DNA of 64,000 bases, taken from positions 62,001-126,000 of the forward strand of contig NZ_CAMKWA010000005.1 in NCBI RefSeq assembly GCF_946476835.1, in the 5' to 3' direction. The notes below the pieces were generated by a model, which saw only the letters and a list, made by a program, of their open reading frames with translations, was not told the origin of the DNA and did not search any database. How positions within the stretch are numbered: position 1 is the first letter of the stretch; each line of letters starts with the position of its first letter. Of this stretch, positions 34,680 through 45,100 are shown one piece after another. Source of the DNA: an uncultured Neokomagataea sp. GTDB taxonomy: Bacteria; Pseudomonadota; Alphaproteobacteria; Acetobacterales; Acetobacteraceae. A program made the translations under genes and the position numbers.

Positions 34680-37256
34680 ATGAAACGGCGTCAGAACCTT
34701 TTATTAGCAACCATTCTTGCCTCAACAGCATGGAGCCTACATGCTTCCAGTGCGCTGGCGGCCACAACGCATACTCACAAAGCCCATCACCCTGCGAATA
34801 GCCCTGCGCAAAATAGCGCCCCTGCACTAGCACGCACACAAGCGCTGCCTCCGCTACGCCATCACCATATTGAACCTCATTCCGAAGACGAATCGGTTAT
34901 CGTCACAGGTACTCATGCGACAAACCGCCACGCACGCCAAAGCGTCGCTCCGATTAGCGTCATTTCAAATGCGACGCTGCGCCGCTCTGGCGCTGTGAAT
35001 TTGGCTGATGCCATCACGCACACTTACGCACAGATCAATGTCTCCAACATGGGTGCCGATACAGGCGCCCTCACATCCTCCATTCGTATGCGCGGCCTTA
35101 ACCCTAACCAAGTTTTGGTTCTGGTTGATGGTAAACGCCGCCACACGACCGCGAATATCTACCAAGATAGCGGCCCTGAGTTCGGTGCTACGCCTGTTGA
35201 CCTCAGCATGATCCCCGCCAACATGGTAGATCATATTGAAGTACTCGAAGATGGGGCAGCCGCGATGTATGGCTCCGACGCCATTGCAGGCGTGGTCAAT
35301 ATCATCACCAAAAAACAAAGTCATGGCCTCAATATTTCCGCCCAAACAGGTGCCAACGCTTATAATGGCGACGGCTGGCAATATCAGGTCAATGCCGATG
35401 GTGGCTTCAAGTGGGGTAATGACGGCTATGTCCACATTGGTGGGCAGCTCACCCACGAAGATCATTTCATTACCAAAAATGTTTTTGATCACCGTTTAGT
35501 CAGCAATGGCCCTGCCGATGCTGCGGGAGAAGTTTATACTGCTGCAGCAGGCGGCTATCAGCCTCCCGCGACCAGCAATAAAATTATGAGCACTCCCGAA
35601 GAGACACGTGAAAACCTTTTCATTAATTTTGGCCGAGGCGTCACCGAAAATATCGATTTTTATGGGCAAATTAGCTACGCACACCGTCATTCTGAAGGCT
35701 TTGAAAATTATCGTACCCCAGCCGTTTTACCACAGCTCTACCCTCAAGGTTTCTCCCCAATTGAAACCAACGAAGAAAACGACTTTGGCGCACTACTGGG
35801 ACTAAAAGGCCAAGTCTTAGGCTTCGATTGGGACCTGAGCACCGTTTATGGTCAGGATCGTAATGATATCGGCAATAAAAACACGGCTAACCCTAACCTT
35901 TATAAAGCTACGGGCTACACACCGACCGATGCGCGCGCCGAAACCTACACAATGTCTCAGTGGACCAACACGCTAGACTTCCGCCGCCACTTTAACCTGT
36001 TCAATGCTGTTCCCGTTACTTGGGCTTTTGGCGCACAACATCGCTTAGATGGTTATAAAATCGTTGCCGGCACACCTGCCTCCTATCAACTCGGCGGGAC
36101 ATCTGGCTATGCGGGCCTCACCCCTCAAGACGCTGGCACATGGTGGCGGAACATTTGGGCAGGCTATATGGATGGAGACTTCCATTTCACTCCGAAATGG
36201 GAAGTCGACTTTGCTGGTCGTTTCGAGCACTATACCGATGTTGGCAATAATGAGATTGGCAAAGTCTCAACACGCTATGACTTCACAAAACGCATCGGCA
36301 TCCGCGGTACCATTAGCAATGGCTTCCGGGCTCCAACATTAGCTGAACAAAACTTCAGCGCACTCAATGTTGCACCAAACGGCGCTGGCGGCCTCCTCCC
36401 GGTAAACTCTGCCGCAGGGCGCTCACTCGGCGCTTCGCCACTAAAGCCCGAACGTTCCGTGAGTGCTAGTGGTGGCGTCGTGGTTGAACCCATCACCGGA
36501 TGGCACGTCGAAACAGACGTCTATCAAATCAATATTCGTGACCGTATTGTTCAAGGCGGCACAACTAATGGGCTAGCCGCCGTCTCTGCTATCGAGCAGA
36601 TGGGACTAACACTTCCAAGCACCATTACTCCTAGCGAGTATGGCAATGTTGATGCCTACTACTTTGCCAATGGTGCAAGCACACGTACGCAAGGCTTGGA
36701 CATCAAAACAGACTACCTGTTCCACTTGCATAAATATGGCAATCTGGCCGTCAGTGCTGCCTTGGACTTAAACCGTACCCGCCTGCATCATAACGGCCTC
36801 GGTGCTAACGGGCAGCAACTGCTGACCGAACAAAATATCGCGGCGATTACAACCGAATATCCACGCAGCAAACTGATCTTAAACGCGTACTGGACGTATA
36901 AAAACTTGGACGTCAACCTACGTCAAACGCGCTACGGCCAGACCACAGGCATGCTAACCTATGAAGATTGGACGCCCTCTACAGCCTCATGCCCAAAGGG
37001 TGGCAGTCTGCAATACTCAAACTCTTGCTTCTATCAATTCAAGAACACACCACGCTGGCTGACCGATCTTGAAGTTGGTTATCGCTTCAATGACCACTGG
37101 CACGTGGCCGTTGGTGGCAACAATCTCTTCAATATCCGCCCACGCAAAGTACCGTCATACGTCAATAGCCTTGGCGCAATGCCGTACGACCAAGACTCCG
37201 CTCAAATCCCAATGTTTGGCGGCTACTACTACGGTCGTATCAACGCGACTTTCTAA
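34680..37256 (+). CDS. TonB-dependent outer-membrane receptor
   Basis: An 858-residue receptor. A signal peptide (residues 1-27, cleavage after SSALA) is followed by a His-rich stretch, then the TonB box-like DESVIVTG and the plug domain (about 60-180: PISVISNATLRRSGAVNLADAI, SIRMRGLNPNQVLVLVDG, HIEVLEDGAAAMYGSDAIAGVVNIITKK). A 22-strand barrel ends in RINATF. Receptors of this group import siderophores, cobalamin, or sugars and metals. The ligand is not revealed and no siderophore gene is nearby. The ATG at 34680 has AGGGACC upstream and is preferred over the in-frame start at 34620. Confidence 0.92.
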   Translation: MKRRQNLLLATILASTAWSLHASSALAATTHTHKAHHPANSPAQNSAPALARTQALPPLRHHHIEPHSEDESVIVTGTHATNRHARQSVAPISVISNATLRRSGAVNLADAITHTYAQINVSNMGADTGALTSSIRMRGLNPNQVLVLVDGKRRHTTANIYQDSGPEFGATPVDLSMIPANMVDHIEVLEDGAAAMYGSDAIAGVVNIITKKQSHGLNISAQTGANAYNGDGWQYQVNADGGFKWGNDGYVHIGGQLTHEDHFITKNVFDHRLVSNGPADAAGEVYTAAAGGYQPPATSNKIMSTPEETRENLFINFGRGVTENIDFYGQISYAHRHSEGFENYRTPAVLPQLYPQGFSPIETNEENDFGALLGLKGQVLGFDWDLSTVYGQDRNDIGNKNTANPNLYKATGYTPTDARAETYTMSQWTNTLDFRRHFNLFNAVPVTWAFGAQHRLDGYKIVAGTPASYQLGGTSGYAGLTPQDAGTWWRNIWAGYMDGDFHFTPKWEVDFAGRFEHYTDVGNNEIGKVSTRYDFTKRIGIRGTISNGFRAPTLAEQNFSALNVAPNGAGGLLPVNSAAGRSLGASPLKPERSVSASGGVVVEPITGWHVETDVYQINIRDRIVQGGTTNGLAAVSAIEQMGLTLPSTITPSEYGNVDAYYFANGASTRTQGLDIKTDYLFHLHKYGNLAVSAALDLNRTRLHHNGLGANGQQLLTEQNIAAITTEYPRSKLILNAYWTYKNLDVNLRQTRYGQTTGMLTYEDWTPSTASCPKGGSLQYSNSCFYQFKNTPRWLTDLEVGYRFNDHWHVAVGGNNLFNIRPRKVPSYVNSLGAMPYDQDSAQIPMFGGYYYGRINATF

Positions 37257-37268
37257 AAAATTCTACAA

Positions 37269-37296
37269 GACTGCCCCTTCTCATGAGGGGGCAGTC
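37269..37296 (+). terminator. Terminator of the TonB receptor gene
   Basis: GACTGCCCC (37269-37277) pairs with GGGGCAGTC (37288-37296) around a ten-base loop just behind the stop codon. The downstream T content is modest. Confidence 0.6.
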
Positions 37297-37308
37297 CTCA
37301 CATTATTT

Positions 37309-37656
37309 CTACCCGAAAAGAGCGTCATACTGCTCAGGCTTAAAGCCCACATGCAAGACCTTACCGCTTTGTACCGCAACAGGCCGCCGCATAAGGGTGG
37401 GGTGTTCTAAGAACATCACTGCCGCTGTATCTGCATTCAAGCGCTCTTTATCTTCCGCGGACAACTTACGATACGTCATACCGCTACGATTAAGCAGTGT
37501 CTCCCACCCAACCTGCTGCAACCAACCTGCCAGCACCTCTTGCGTGAGACCATCCTTCCGAAAATCATGATACTGGTAAGCAATTTCAGCAGCATCCAGC
37601 CAGCGACACGCTTTGCGCACGGTGTCACACGTCTTAATTCCATACAGCGTTATCAT
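37309..37656 (-). CDS. ArsC/Spx-like reductase, YffB type
   Basis: A 115-residue thioredoxin-fold protein of the ArsC/Spx/YffB superfamily. It begins MITLYGIKTCDTVRKACRWL with Cys10, but there is no second Cys two residues later, so it is neither a dithiol thioredoxin nor Spx. KxxxxGL-like YHDFRKDGL and RRPVAV with SGKVLHVGFKPEQYDALFG are YffB-type. Such proteins are probably glutathione-dependent thiol reductases with unknown substrates. The ATG at 37656 has AAGGTG eight bases upstream; an upstream GTG is in frame. Convergent with the TonB receptor gene. Confidence 0.85.
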   Translation of the reverse strand: MITLYGIKTCDTVRKACRWLDAAEIAYQYHDFRKDGLTQEVLAGWLQQVGWETLLNRSGMTYRKLSAEDKERLNADTAAVMFLEHPTLMRRPVAVQSGKVLHVGFKPEQYDALFG

Positions 37657-37786
37657 AGCGTTCACCTTCACTAGACGGCGTCAATATTTCTTAGCCCAGC
37701 ATTTTAACACGAGGCATGGCACCTCAAAAGCATGCAGGTTCAAAGTGCCAGAGGCGCAAAAATTATCTATCCCCACCACAAAAAAA

Positions 37787-37815
37787 ACTCCGAGCCCTTA
37801 TACAGAACTCGGAGT
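37787..37815 (-). terminator. Terminator of the RhlE-type helicase gene
   Basis: ACTCCGAG (37787-37794) and CTCGGAGT (37808-37815) form an 8-bp stem. On the minus strand it is followed by a run of T (A-tract at 37780-37787). Confidence 0.8.
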
Positions 37816-37858
37816 AACACGATGCCACACGCTTCATAGCGCTACCGCATGACGTTAT

Positions 37859-39187
37859 TTAGGATGGACGGCGCCCCGATGAACGCGGGCGACCACCACC
37901 ACCTGCGCGTGGGCCACCATTCGAGCGACCGCCCGGAGCACCACCGCCTTGTTGAGGACGACGACGGCCACCAGCGCCACCACCACCGCGATGACCACCG
38001 CCACGACCACCACCTAAAACAGGTGGACGCTGCGTAGAGTTCTGAGCCGCATCTGAGTGATAAGGATGATCCGTGACAACGGGGATCTCTTTATCAATCT
38101 TACGCTCAATATCGCGCAACCATGCACGCTGCTCTGCATCACACAGCGACACAGCCCAGCCATCACGGCCCGCACGCGCCGTGCGACCAATACGGTGTAC
38201 GTAAGACTCAGGCACATTCGGAAGGTCATAGTTAAAGACGTGCGTCACATCATCAACGTCAATACCACGTGCTGCAATATCCGTAGCAACCAGTACCTTC
38301 AACGTACCGTTACGGAAACCACTCATAGCACGTTCACGCGCACCTTGTGATTTATTGCCGTGAATAGCTTCCGCTGTGATGCCTTTTTTGTTCAAAAACT
38401 CAGCAACCTTATTGGCTTCATGCTTCATCAGCGTAAAGACAACAGCGCGCACAACATTTGGACTATCCACCAGCATGTGAACCACGTCTTTTTTGTTTGG
38501 CGTGTCCACAAACATCACAGCTTGGCGAATACGGTCCACCGTGCTGGATTCAGGCGTAACCTGTACTTTAGCAGGGTTTTTCAGCAGTGAATGTGCGAGG
38601 TCATTAATAGAGGCTGGCATCGTTGCCGAGAACAGCAGCGTCTGACGTTCTTCCGGAACCAACGCCATAATACGGCGAATATCCCGCACAAACCCCATGT
38701 CCAGCATACGGTCTGCTTCATCAAGAACCAAGATTTCCAAAGCAGATAAATCAATATGGCCTTGACCAATCAGGTCCAACAAACGTCCAGGTGCTGCCAC
38801 CAGCACATCTACGCCACGGCGCATTGCTTCAATTTGACGCCCTTGTCCCACACCACCGAAAACAACGGCATGCTTGAACGGCATATGACGCGCATAGGTG
38901 GAAAAGCTCTCCGCAATCTGCGAAGCCAGTTCACGCGTTGGCGCCAGAACCAGCGCGCGCACACCCTTCGGCGGCGCTTTACGGCGCTCACGGCACAGAT
39001 GGTCAAGAATAGGTAGTGCAAAAGCAGCAGTCTTGCCTGTACCCGTTTGCGCTAGGCCAAGCAGATCACGCCCCTCAAGCAAATACGGAATGGCACCAGC
39101 TTGGATGGGGGTTGGGGTAACGTAACCAGCTTCGGTCAACGCTTTTTGAATAGGATCCGCCAGATTCAGCGCGGCAAAATTTGTCAT
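37859..39187 (-). CDS. rhlE: DEAD-box RNA helicase, RhlE type
   Basis: A 442-residue DEAD-box ATPase. The Q motif PTPIQAGAIPYLLEG, Walker A AQTGTGKT (46-53), motif Ia PTRELASQI, VLDEADRMLDMGF, SATMP, and motif VI HRIGRTARAG are all present in order. The last 55 residues are a Gly- and Arg-rich RGG-like tail that should bind RNA. RhlE-type helicases act in ribosome assembly and RNA turnover, often at low temperature. AGGAGGGGG precedes the start, one of the strongest ribosome binding sites in the window. The upstream spacer is about 310 bases. Confidence 0.93.
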   Translation of the reverse strand: MTNFAALNLADPIQKALTEAGYVTPTPIQAGAIPYLLEGRDLLGLAQTGTGKTAAFALPILDHLCRERRKAPPKGVRALVLAPTRELASQIAESFSTYARHMPFKHAVVFGGVGQGRQIEAMRRGVDVLVAAPGRLLDLIGQGHIDLSALEILVLDEADRMLDMGFVRDIRRIMALVPEERQTLLFSATMPASINDLAHSLLKNPAKVQVTPESSTVDRIRQAVMFVDTPNKKDVVHMLVDSPNVVRAVVFTLMKHEANKVAEFLNKKGITAEAIHGNKSQGARERAMSGFRNGTLKVLVATDIAARGIDVDDVTHVFNYDLPNVPESYVHRIGRTARAGRDGWAVSLCDAEQRAWLRDIERKIDKEIPVVTDHPYHSDAAQNSTQRPPVLGGGRGGGHRGGGGAGGRRRPQQGGGAPGGRSNGGPRAGGGGRPRSSGRRPS

Positions 39188-39499
39188 GGCCCCCTCCTAA
39201 GGGACGGCTAAACACGGTTCGCGAGTAAGCGGCGTCCAACGCATCATAGCGCGCATAGCGGCACGAACCCTGAACGCAAGCGGAGATGCTTTCTAGCGTT
39301 TAAGACAAAGATACAAGCTTTGCTCTCAGCAGCGTTACGCCCGTTCTCCATAAGAACAACGCAACGGAAAACCATCACCCTCGGCTCTACAAACCACGAG
39401 CCGAGGGCGGCACCACTATAGCAACTCCCTCGCGCCCGCAAGGGAACCATGACAAAGAGACACAAAACTCCTCTTTGTAACCAAAAACGTTACAAAAAA
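39188..39499. other. Gene-free spacer between the helicase and nitroreductase genes
   Basis: About 310 bases without a convincing gene. A 10-bp inverted repeat CCCTCGGCTC/GAGCCGAGGG lies at 39378-39407 and an 8-bp one, TTTGTAAC/GTTACAAA, at 39474-39496 just behind the nitroreductase stop. The rest is the likely promoter and leader of the helicase gene, for which no clear -35 and -10 pair is visible. Confidence 0.5.
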
Positions 39500-40105
39500 T
39501 CAGAAAGTATCGTGCAGGACAATCTCATTAAGTGGCAAAAATCCACCACGCCCTTTTGGTTCTTCTTGGCCCTTTCCTAAAGCAACAAACATCACTAGTT
39601 CATGATCTTCAGGCAAACGGATAATCTCTGCTACCTTAGCAAAATCGAACCCGTCCATTGGACAGGTTTGTAAGCCATGCGCCGCCGCAGCCATCATTAA
39701 CGCATAAGCTGCAATACCACAGGAGCGGAACGCCTCATCACGCTGAACCTGCGGCTTGCCTTCATAATACTGCTGAATAAGACCCGTATAAATATTTTGA
39801 ACCTGCTCTGGCGTGTCTTTCCAATAACGAGCCGGCTCTTTTTGCCACGCCTGAACGTCAGCACATAAAACGATTAACGCAGCACAATCTTCAATCTGCG
39901 GCTGATTCCACGCAACCTCTTTGATTTTGCGGCGCTGCTCAGCATCACGCACCACTAAAAAACGATAATTTTGAAGGTTAAACGCTGTTGGCGCATGACG
40001 CGTTGTTTCCAGAATAGACGTCAGCTCTTCATCTGAAATGACATAAGAAGCATCAAAGCTCTTTTGCGCACGTCGTGCACGCATCGCATCAATAATAGCA
40101 TTCAT
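39500..40105 (-). CDS. Nitroreductase family protein
   Basis: A 201-residue FMN-dependent oxidoreductase. It opens MNAIIDAMRARRAQKSFD, with the Arg-rich FMN-binding start of the family, and has SILETTRHAPTAFNLQNYRFLVVRD and GIAAYALMMAAAAHGLQTCPMDGFD later. Relatives reduce nitro compounds, quinones or malonic semialdehyde (RutE-like), and the native substrate is not indicated. Two inverted repeats lie downstream. Upstream, 60 bases separate it from metW. Confidence 0.88.
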   Translation of the reverse strand: MNAIIDAMRARRAQKSFDASYVISDEELTSILETTRHAPTAFNLQNYRFLVVRDAEQRRKIKEVAWNQPQIEDCAALIVLCADVQAWQKEPARYWKDTPEQVQNIYTGLIQQYYEGKPQVQRDEAFRSCGIAAYALMMAAAAHGLQTCPMDGFDFAKVAEIIRLPEDHELVMFVALGKGQEEPKGRGGFLPLNEIVLHDTF

Positions 40106-40166
40106 GGCACATTGTCTCCGTGATGAGGTGGCGTTCCGTTAACGCTCCACTCTCCACAGGTTTCAT

Positions 40167-40766
40167 TCACTGACGGCTTAATAAAAACAGCGCCTGCTCA
40201 CCAAAAAGATTAGCCCACCGTACAGAACGACGCCACGGCGCTTTCGCGCCATCTTCATCAATCGCAAGCCATTGCCGGATCGTATAATGCTCTTCCTCAC
40301 ATAACGCGACAAAATCCCGGATCGTACACGGATGAATATTTGGCGTTTGATGCCACGGTGTACTCCAGACCGGAGTCATCGGCATGCGGCCGGTAGTCAA
40401 TAGCTGCAAACGCAAACGCCAATGTCCAAAGTTAGGAAAAGAAACAATAGCGTGCCGTCCAATACGCAACATCTGCCGCAACACTTCCTGAGGGCGCTCA
40501 ACAGCCTGAAGCGTTCTTTGCAAGACAACAAAATCAAACGTATCATCCGGATAATGCGCCAAGTCATGGTCAGCATCACCATGAACAACAGGCAAGCCAT
40601 GCGCCACCGACTGCGTCACACTCTGCATATCCAATTCTATGCCACGCGCATCACATTTCCGCGTACGGTACAGATAATCAATGAGGGTACCATCACCACT
40701 CCCCACGTCTAAAATGCGCGACCCGGGAGTAATCATTTCTGCAATTAATTGCTGGTCAACACGCAT
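40167..40766 (-). CDS. metW: MetW, methionine biosynthesis protein
   Basis: A 199-residue methyltransferase-fold protein. The S-adenosylmethionine-binding motif I ILDVGSGDGTLI is at 18-29, followed by GIELD and the FDFVVLQRTLQAV block. MetW accompanies MetX in Proteobacteria that use O-acetylhomoserine and is thought to support MetX activity. Its start overlaps the metX stop by one base (TAATG), so the two are coupled. Confidence 0.9.
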   Translation of the reverse strand: MRVDQQLIAEMITPGSRILDVGSGDGTLIDYLYRTRKCDARGIELDMQSVTQSVAHGLPVVHGDADHDLAHYPDDTFDFVVLQRTLQAVERPQEVLRQMLRIGRHAIVSFPNFGHWRLRLQLLTTGRMPMTPVWSTPWHQTPNIHPCTIRDFVALCEEEHYTIRQWLAIDEDGAKAPWRRSVRWANLFGEQALFLLSRQ

Positions 40767-41959
40767 TAACCTTGCCCCCTCCGCAAACCAGCATGCTCGG
40801 CTGCACCATCCAAAAAGCCTCGCACTGTGCGATCAAACTCAGGCTCATCCAACAAAAACGCATCATGCCCACGGTCGCTCTCAATCTCTACAAACGAGAC
40901 ATTCGCTCCAGCACGGCTCAAAGCCCTAACCAAAGTCCGTGACTGTGTCGTTGGAAACAGCCAATCTGAGCTAAAAGATACGACACAAATGCGGGTTAAA
41001 CAATTTTGAAACGGAGCCGACAAATCACCATCATGATCAGCCGAGAGATCAAAATAATCCATGGCACGCGTGATGGTCAGATACGAATTTGCATCAAATC
41101 TCCGTACGAATGTTGACCCCTGATGCCGCAAATAACTCTCGACCTCAAACATTTCGCCAAAAAGAAATGCGTCTGAAGACACGCCAGCTTTGCGCACTCT
41201 GCGACCGAATTTTCGATTTAAAGCATCTTCAGATAAATATGTGATATGCGCCATCATACGCGCCACACCAAGGCCACGCGCCGGTATTGCACCATAATCC
41301 CGGTAACGCCCTTTGTGCCATTCTGGATCAGCAAAAATAGCCTGCCGACTGACTTCATTAAACGCAATATTCTGCGCTGAGTGATAGGGCGATGTTGCAA
41401 TCGGCATCGCCGCAAAAACACGTTCAGAGTGATGCGCGATCCATGTCAGGGCTTGCATCCCTCCCATAGAGCCACCAACAACCGCGAATAAGCGCCCAAT
41501 TCCCAAATGATCAATCAGCTTCACCTGCGCAGCTACAATGTCTTTCATTGTAATTTGAGGGAAGTCACTATCCCACGCGGCACCTGTTTCTTCTCGCACA
41601 GATGTCGGGCCAGTCGTGCCCAAACAACCACCCAGCACATTAGAGCAAATAACGAAAAAGCGGTCCGTATCAATCGGCTTACCCGGGCCCACCATACGCG
41701 CCCACCATCCCGGCTTACCGGTTAATGGATTTTGTTCCGCAACATACTGATCACCTGTCAAAGCATGACAGATAAAAATAGCATTATCCCGCGCTGGGGA
41801 TAGCGTCCCATAAGTACAGTAAGCAACATCTAATGGGGCAAGGTTATCCCCGCATTCCAGCAACAAACCATCCTCTAAACGCACCATTTTGTGCGTAAAC
41901 ACAGAGGCGCCCAGCCCTGCATCAGAGATGGCGCGCTCCTTCTTATCATCGCTGGACAT
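40766..41959 (-). CDS. metX: Homoserine O-acetyltransferase
   Basis: A 397-residue alpha/beta-hydrolase-fold acyltransferase. GGSMGG contains the nucleophile Ser164, and the later Asp (FSSDWLFP) and His (GHDAFLL) complete the triad. It acetylates (or in some clades succinylates) homoserine for methionine synthesis. The conserved [12 protein letters not shown] substrate block is present. The coupled metW follows. The region upstream is a divergent spacer shared with the mosaic glycosyltransferase gene and holds several short inverted repeats, but no SAM-riboswitch core that I recognise. Confidence 0.93.
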   Translation of the reverse strand: MSSDDKKERAISDAGLGASVFTHKMVRLEDGLLLECGDNLAPLDVAYCTYGTLSPARDNAIFICHALTGDQYVAEQNPLTGKPGWWARMVGPGKPIDTDRFFVICSNVLGGCLGTTGPTSVREETGAAWDSDFPQITMKDIVAAQVKLIDHLGIGRLFAVVGGSMGGMQALTWIAHHSERVFAAMPIATSPYHSAQNIAFNEVSRQAIFADPEWHKGRYRDYGAIPARGLGVARMMAHITYLSEDALNRKFGRRVRKAGVSSDAFLFGEMFEVESYLRHQGSTFVRRFDANSYLTITRAMDYFDLSADHDGDLSAPFQNCLTRICVVSFSSDWLFPTTQSRTLVRALSRAGANVSFVEIESDRGHDAFLLDEPEFDRTVRGFLDGAAEHAGLRRGQG

Positions 41960-42074
41960 GCCGAACTTCCCTACCCATCCGCCTTATCGTCATCAAACGC
42001 AGCGTTACCGTAACCAACGTGCCTGCCCCCTCAGATATGGCACTCAGGTTAAGCATCGTAAACCCATAGAGCCA

Positions 42075-42102
42075 TTGACGATATATTAACGAATGATATG
42101 AT
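42075..42102 (+). promoter_or_regulatory. Promoter of the mosaic glycosyltransferase gene
   Basis: TTGACG at 42075-42080 and TATGAT at 42097-42102 are separated by 16 bases, close to consensus and in AT-rich surroundings. The start codon is about 58 bases from the -10 box. Confidence 0.6.
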
Positions 42103-42159
42103 GAGAGAAGACATTACAATTTTATACTCTTTTAGAGAAAATCATCTAGGAACAAGACC

Positions 42160-45100
42160 TTGAAAGTTATAAATTTTATAACTGAAACAAGCACATTACA
42201 GGTCATAGGTCATTCTGGCTTATTCGACACAATTTATTATATAAAAAATAACCCCGATTTAAAAGAAATCGGCACAGAATCACTTCGCCATTACCACATT
42301 CATGGATGGAAAGAAGGTCGCAAGCCCAATCAATTCTTTGATCCAAAATGGTATATTTTACAAAATCGTGATGTCCAACAAGACCCCCTTTTACACTATA
42401 TAACGTACGGAGAGCGTGAAGGGCGCCGCCCCATTTCATGGTTCGACCCCGTTTGGTACAAAAAAACCTACTCCATTCCCGATGGCATGCTGGCCCTCAC
42501 ACATTATCTCTTAAATCGCCAACGCCCAGAAATTCGCCCTATTCCTGAGTTTGATCCCGCATTCTACCTCAAAACTTATAAGGATGTTGCTGCCGCCAAT
42601 ATGGACCCTTTAGAGCATTATATGCTGCAGGGTTTCAAAGAGGACAGGCGCCCATTTGAAGGTTTTGACCCATTTTATTATCGTCGACGATACTTAAAAT
42701 CCACTCCAGATAGCAACCCTTTACTACATTACCTCAACAATAAAACACGACCAGATATTCACCTCTCCAAACCCTCTGATGACATTACAGTCTTTCGAGA
42801 CGTCAAGCGTTTCAGTTGCGCTGGTCCTTTTTTTGAAACACAAAAACCACTACCAAAAAATACCGTAAAGCGTGCACGCATACTTGCGTATTACCTTCCT
42901 CAATTTCATGCCATCCCTGAAAATAACACTTGGTGGGGACAAGGCTTTACCGAATGGACCAATACAGCACGCGCCATGCCCCGCTTCGCGGGTCATTACC
43001 AACCACGCATTCCCCGTGACCTTGGACATTATACGATAAACTCTTCCAAGCTTCTGGAAGAACAAGCACGTATGGCCAAAAAATCCGGAATTGAAGGGTT
43101 CGTCTTTTATTTTTATTGGTTTAACAATAAACGATTACTTGAAACTCCACTCGAAATACTACTAAACCATCCTGAAATTGACTTACCGTTCTGCCTCATG
43201 TGGGCCAATGAGAACTGGAGCCGCCGATGGGACGGTTCAGAAGACGATCTTCTCATCGCACAAGACTATCACAGCGACGATGATGATGCGCTCATTGACT
43301 GTTTTGCGCGCCACATGAAGGACCCGCGCTACATTCATGTCAATCAACGTCCATTACTCAAAATTTATCGCCCCGATACTATACCCAACACCAAAAAAAC
43401 CATCGCGCGCTGGCGAAAACTTTTCAAAACCCGCCACGGCCTCACACCACTTATCGTCACAGGGCAAGCATTTAACAGCGCAGACCCACGCCCCTTCGGA
43501 GCTGATGGCGCTTTTGAATTTCCACCTCATAAAATCGTTAATGGCCGCGCGCTACTAAATGATGATGTCACACTTTTTGACGAAGATTTTAGCGGGCAAA
43601 TTTACGATTACGAAGACGTGGTCACCCATGCCCTACAAGAAAATAGCACCCCCTATCCTCTGATCCGTACGGCTTGCCCTTCATGGGATAATGACGCACG
43701 CCGCCAAGGCAAAGGCCTCGTCCTACACGGCTCAACCCCAAGCCTATACAAAAAATGGCTCAATGGACTCATTACATATGCCCAAAATAACCCTTTCCAT
43801 AACGAGACTATCGTTTGCGTCAACGCATGGAATGAATGGGCAGAAGGCGCATATTTAGAACCTGACCAACACTTTGGCAGCGCCTATTTAAATGCAACCG
43901 CAGAAGCCTGCGCCGGATTTCATACCACACAGAACACAACAAAACTTCTCCTCATCGGTCACGATGCCTTCCCCGCAGGTGCGCAAACCCTCCTCCTTGA
44001 AATTGCACGCACGCTAAAAAGCACGCGAGGGTTTGACCTGCGCTTTGTTCTACTGGATGGCGGTGCATTACTCGATGAATACCGCAAAATTGCTCCAGTC
44101 GATATTCTCCCCTCCGATACCCCCGACCTCACCGAAAAACTAAAACAACTCCACCATGATGGCTTTCAACACGCCATACTCAACAGCGGGGCCTCAGCTT
44201 CTATATCCCCCTTCCTAAACACCGCTCAGATTGCTTTTACTTTTTTAATTCACGAACTGCCGTTCATTATCCAAGAACGCAATCTTCGCCCCAGCATGGA
44301 TATTGCCTGCACCCTTGCACGTTCCATCATCACACCAGCCCCATTCGTCGCACAGCAACTCGCCCTGTCGGACAACCCCAAACTGCATATTCTACCTCAA
44401 GGTCTCTACACACATATCCAATATTCCACGGCAATACGGCGCGACTTGCGCGCACAAATCGGCCTTATCAACGAGGAAAAACTCGTCATCGGCATCGGGT
44501 ATGCAGATATTCGCAAAGGGTTTGATCTTTTCTTACAACTCTGGCGAAACCTACCTACCAATACACACGCATTATGGCTCGGCGATATCGACCCCACACT
44601 CCATAACGGCCTAAAACGCGACCTAAACTATGCCTCCAAAAGCAAACGCTTTCATATGCTCGGTCATGTTAAAAATGTAAGTGAATGGCTTTCAGCCGCT
44701 GATTTTTTTGCCCTCACATCACGTGAAGACCCATACCCCTCTGTTGTACTGGAAGCTATTGCCGCTGGCCTACCCTGCTTCGCCTTTAACGAGACGGGAG
44801 GCATTCCAGACCTACTCCACGCCCTCAATGCAGAGCCACACGCCCTCTTGCAGCACCATACACTTCCCTTTGGTCATGTTCATGATATGGCACAGGCAAT
44901 AAGCAAAAGCTCTGCCCCTACAGCACAACAACGCAAGCTCCAATCACAACGTATGGCGCAGCGTTTTAACTTTACTCACTATGTAGATCGTCTTCTTGCG
45001 CAGACTAACCCAAACCTTCCTCGCATCTCAGTAATTGTTCCGTCTTACAACTACGCGCACTACCTTGCCCAAAGACTGGCTTCCATTTTTGCACAAACAC

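Noticed and set aside
37859..38040. Repeats of GGT/CCACC type taken as a tandem DNA repeat
   Set aside because: They encode the Gly/Arg-rich tail of the helicase; the repetition is explained by protein composition.
39244..39465. Open frame of 73 codons on the minus strand in the spacer upstream of the helicase gene
   Set aside because: No recognisable protein features and no ribosome binding site; it also spans the 39378-39407 inverted repeat. Chance frame in a leader region is the simpler reading.
41960..42100. Possible SAM-II riboswitch upstream of metX
   Set aside because: The conserved pseudoknot bases of SAM-II could not be found; only short hairpins remain, so no riboswitch is claimed.
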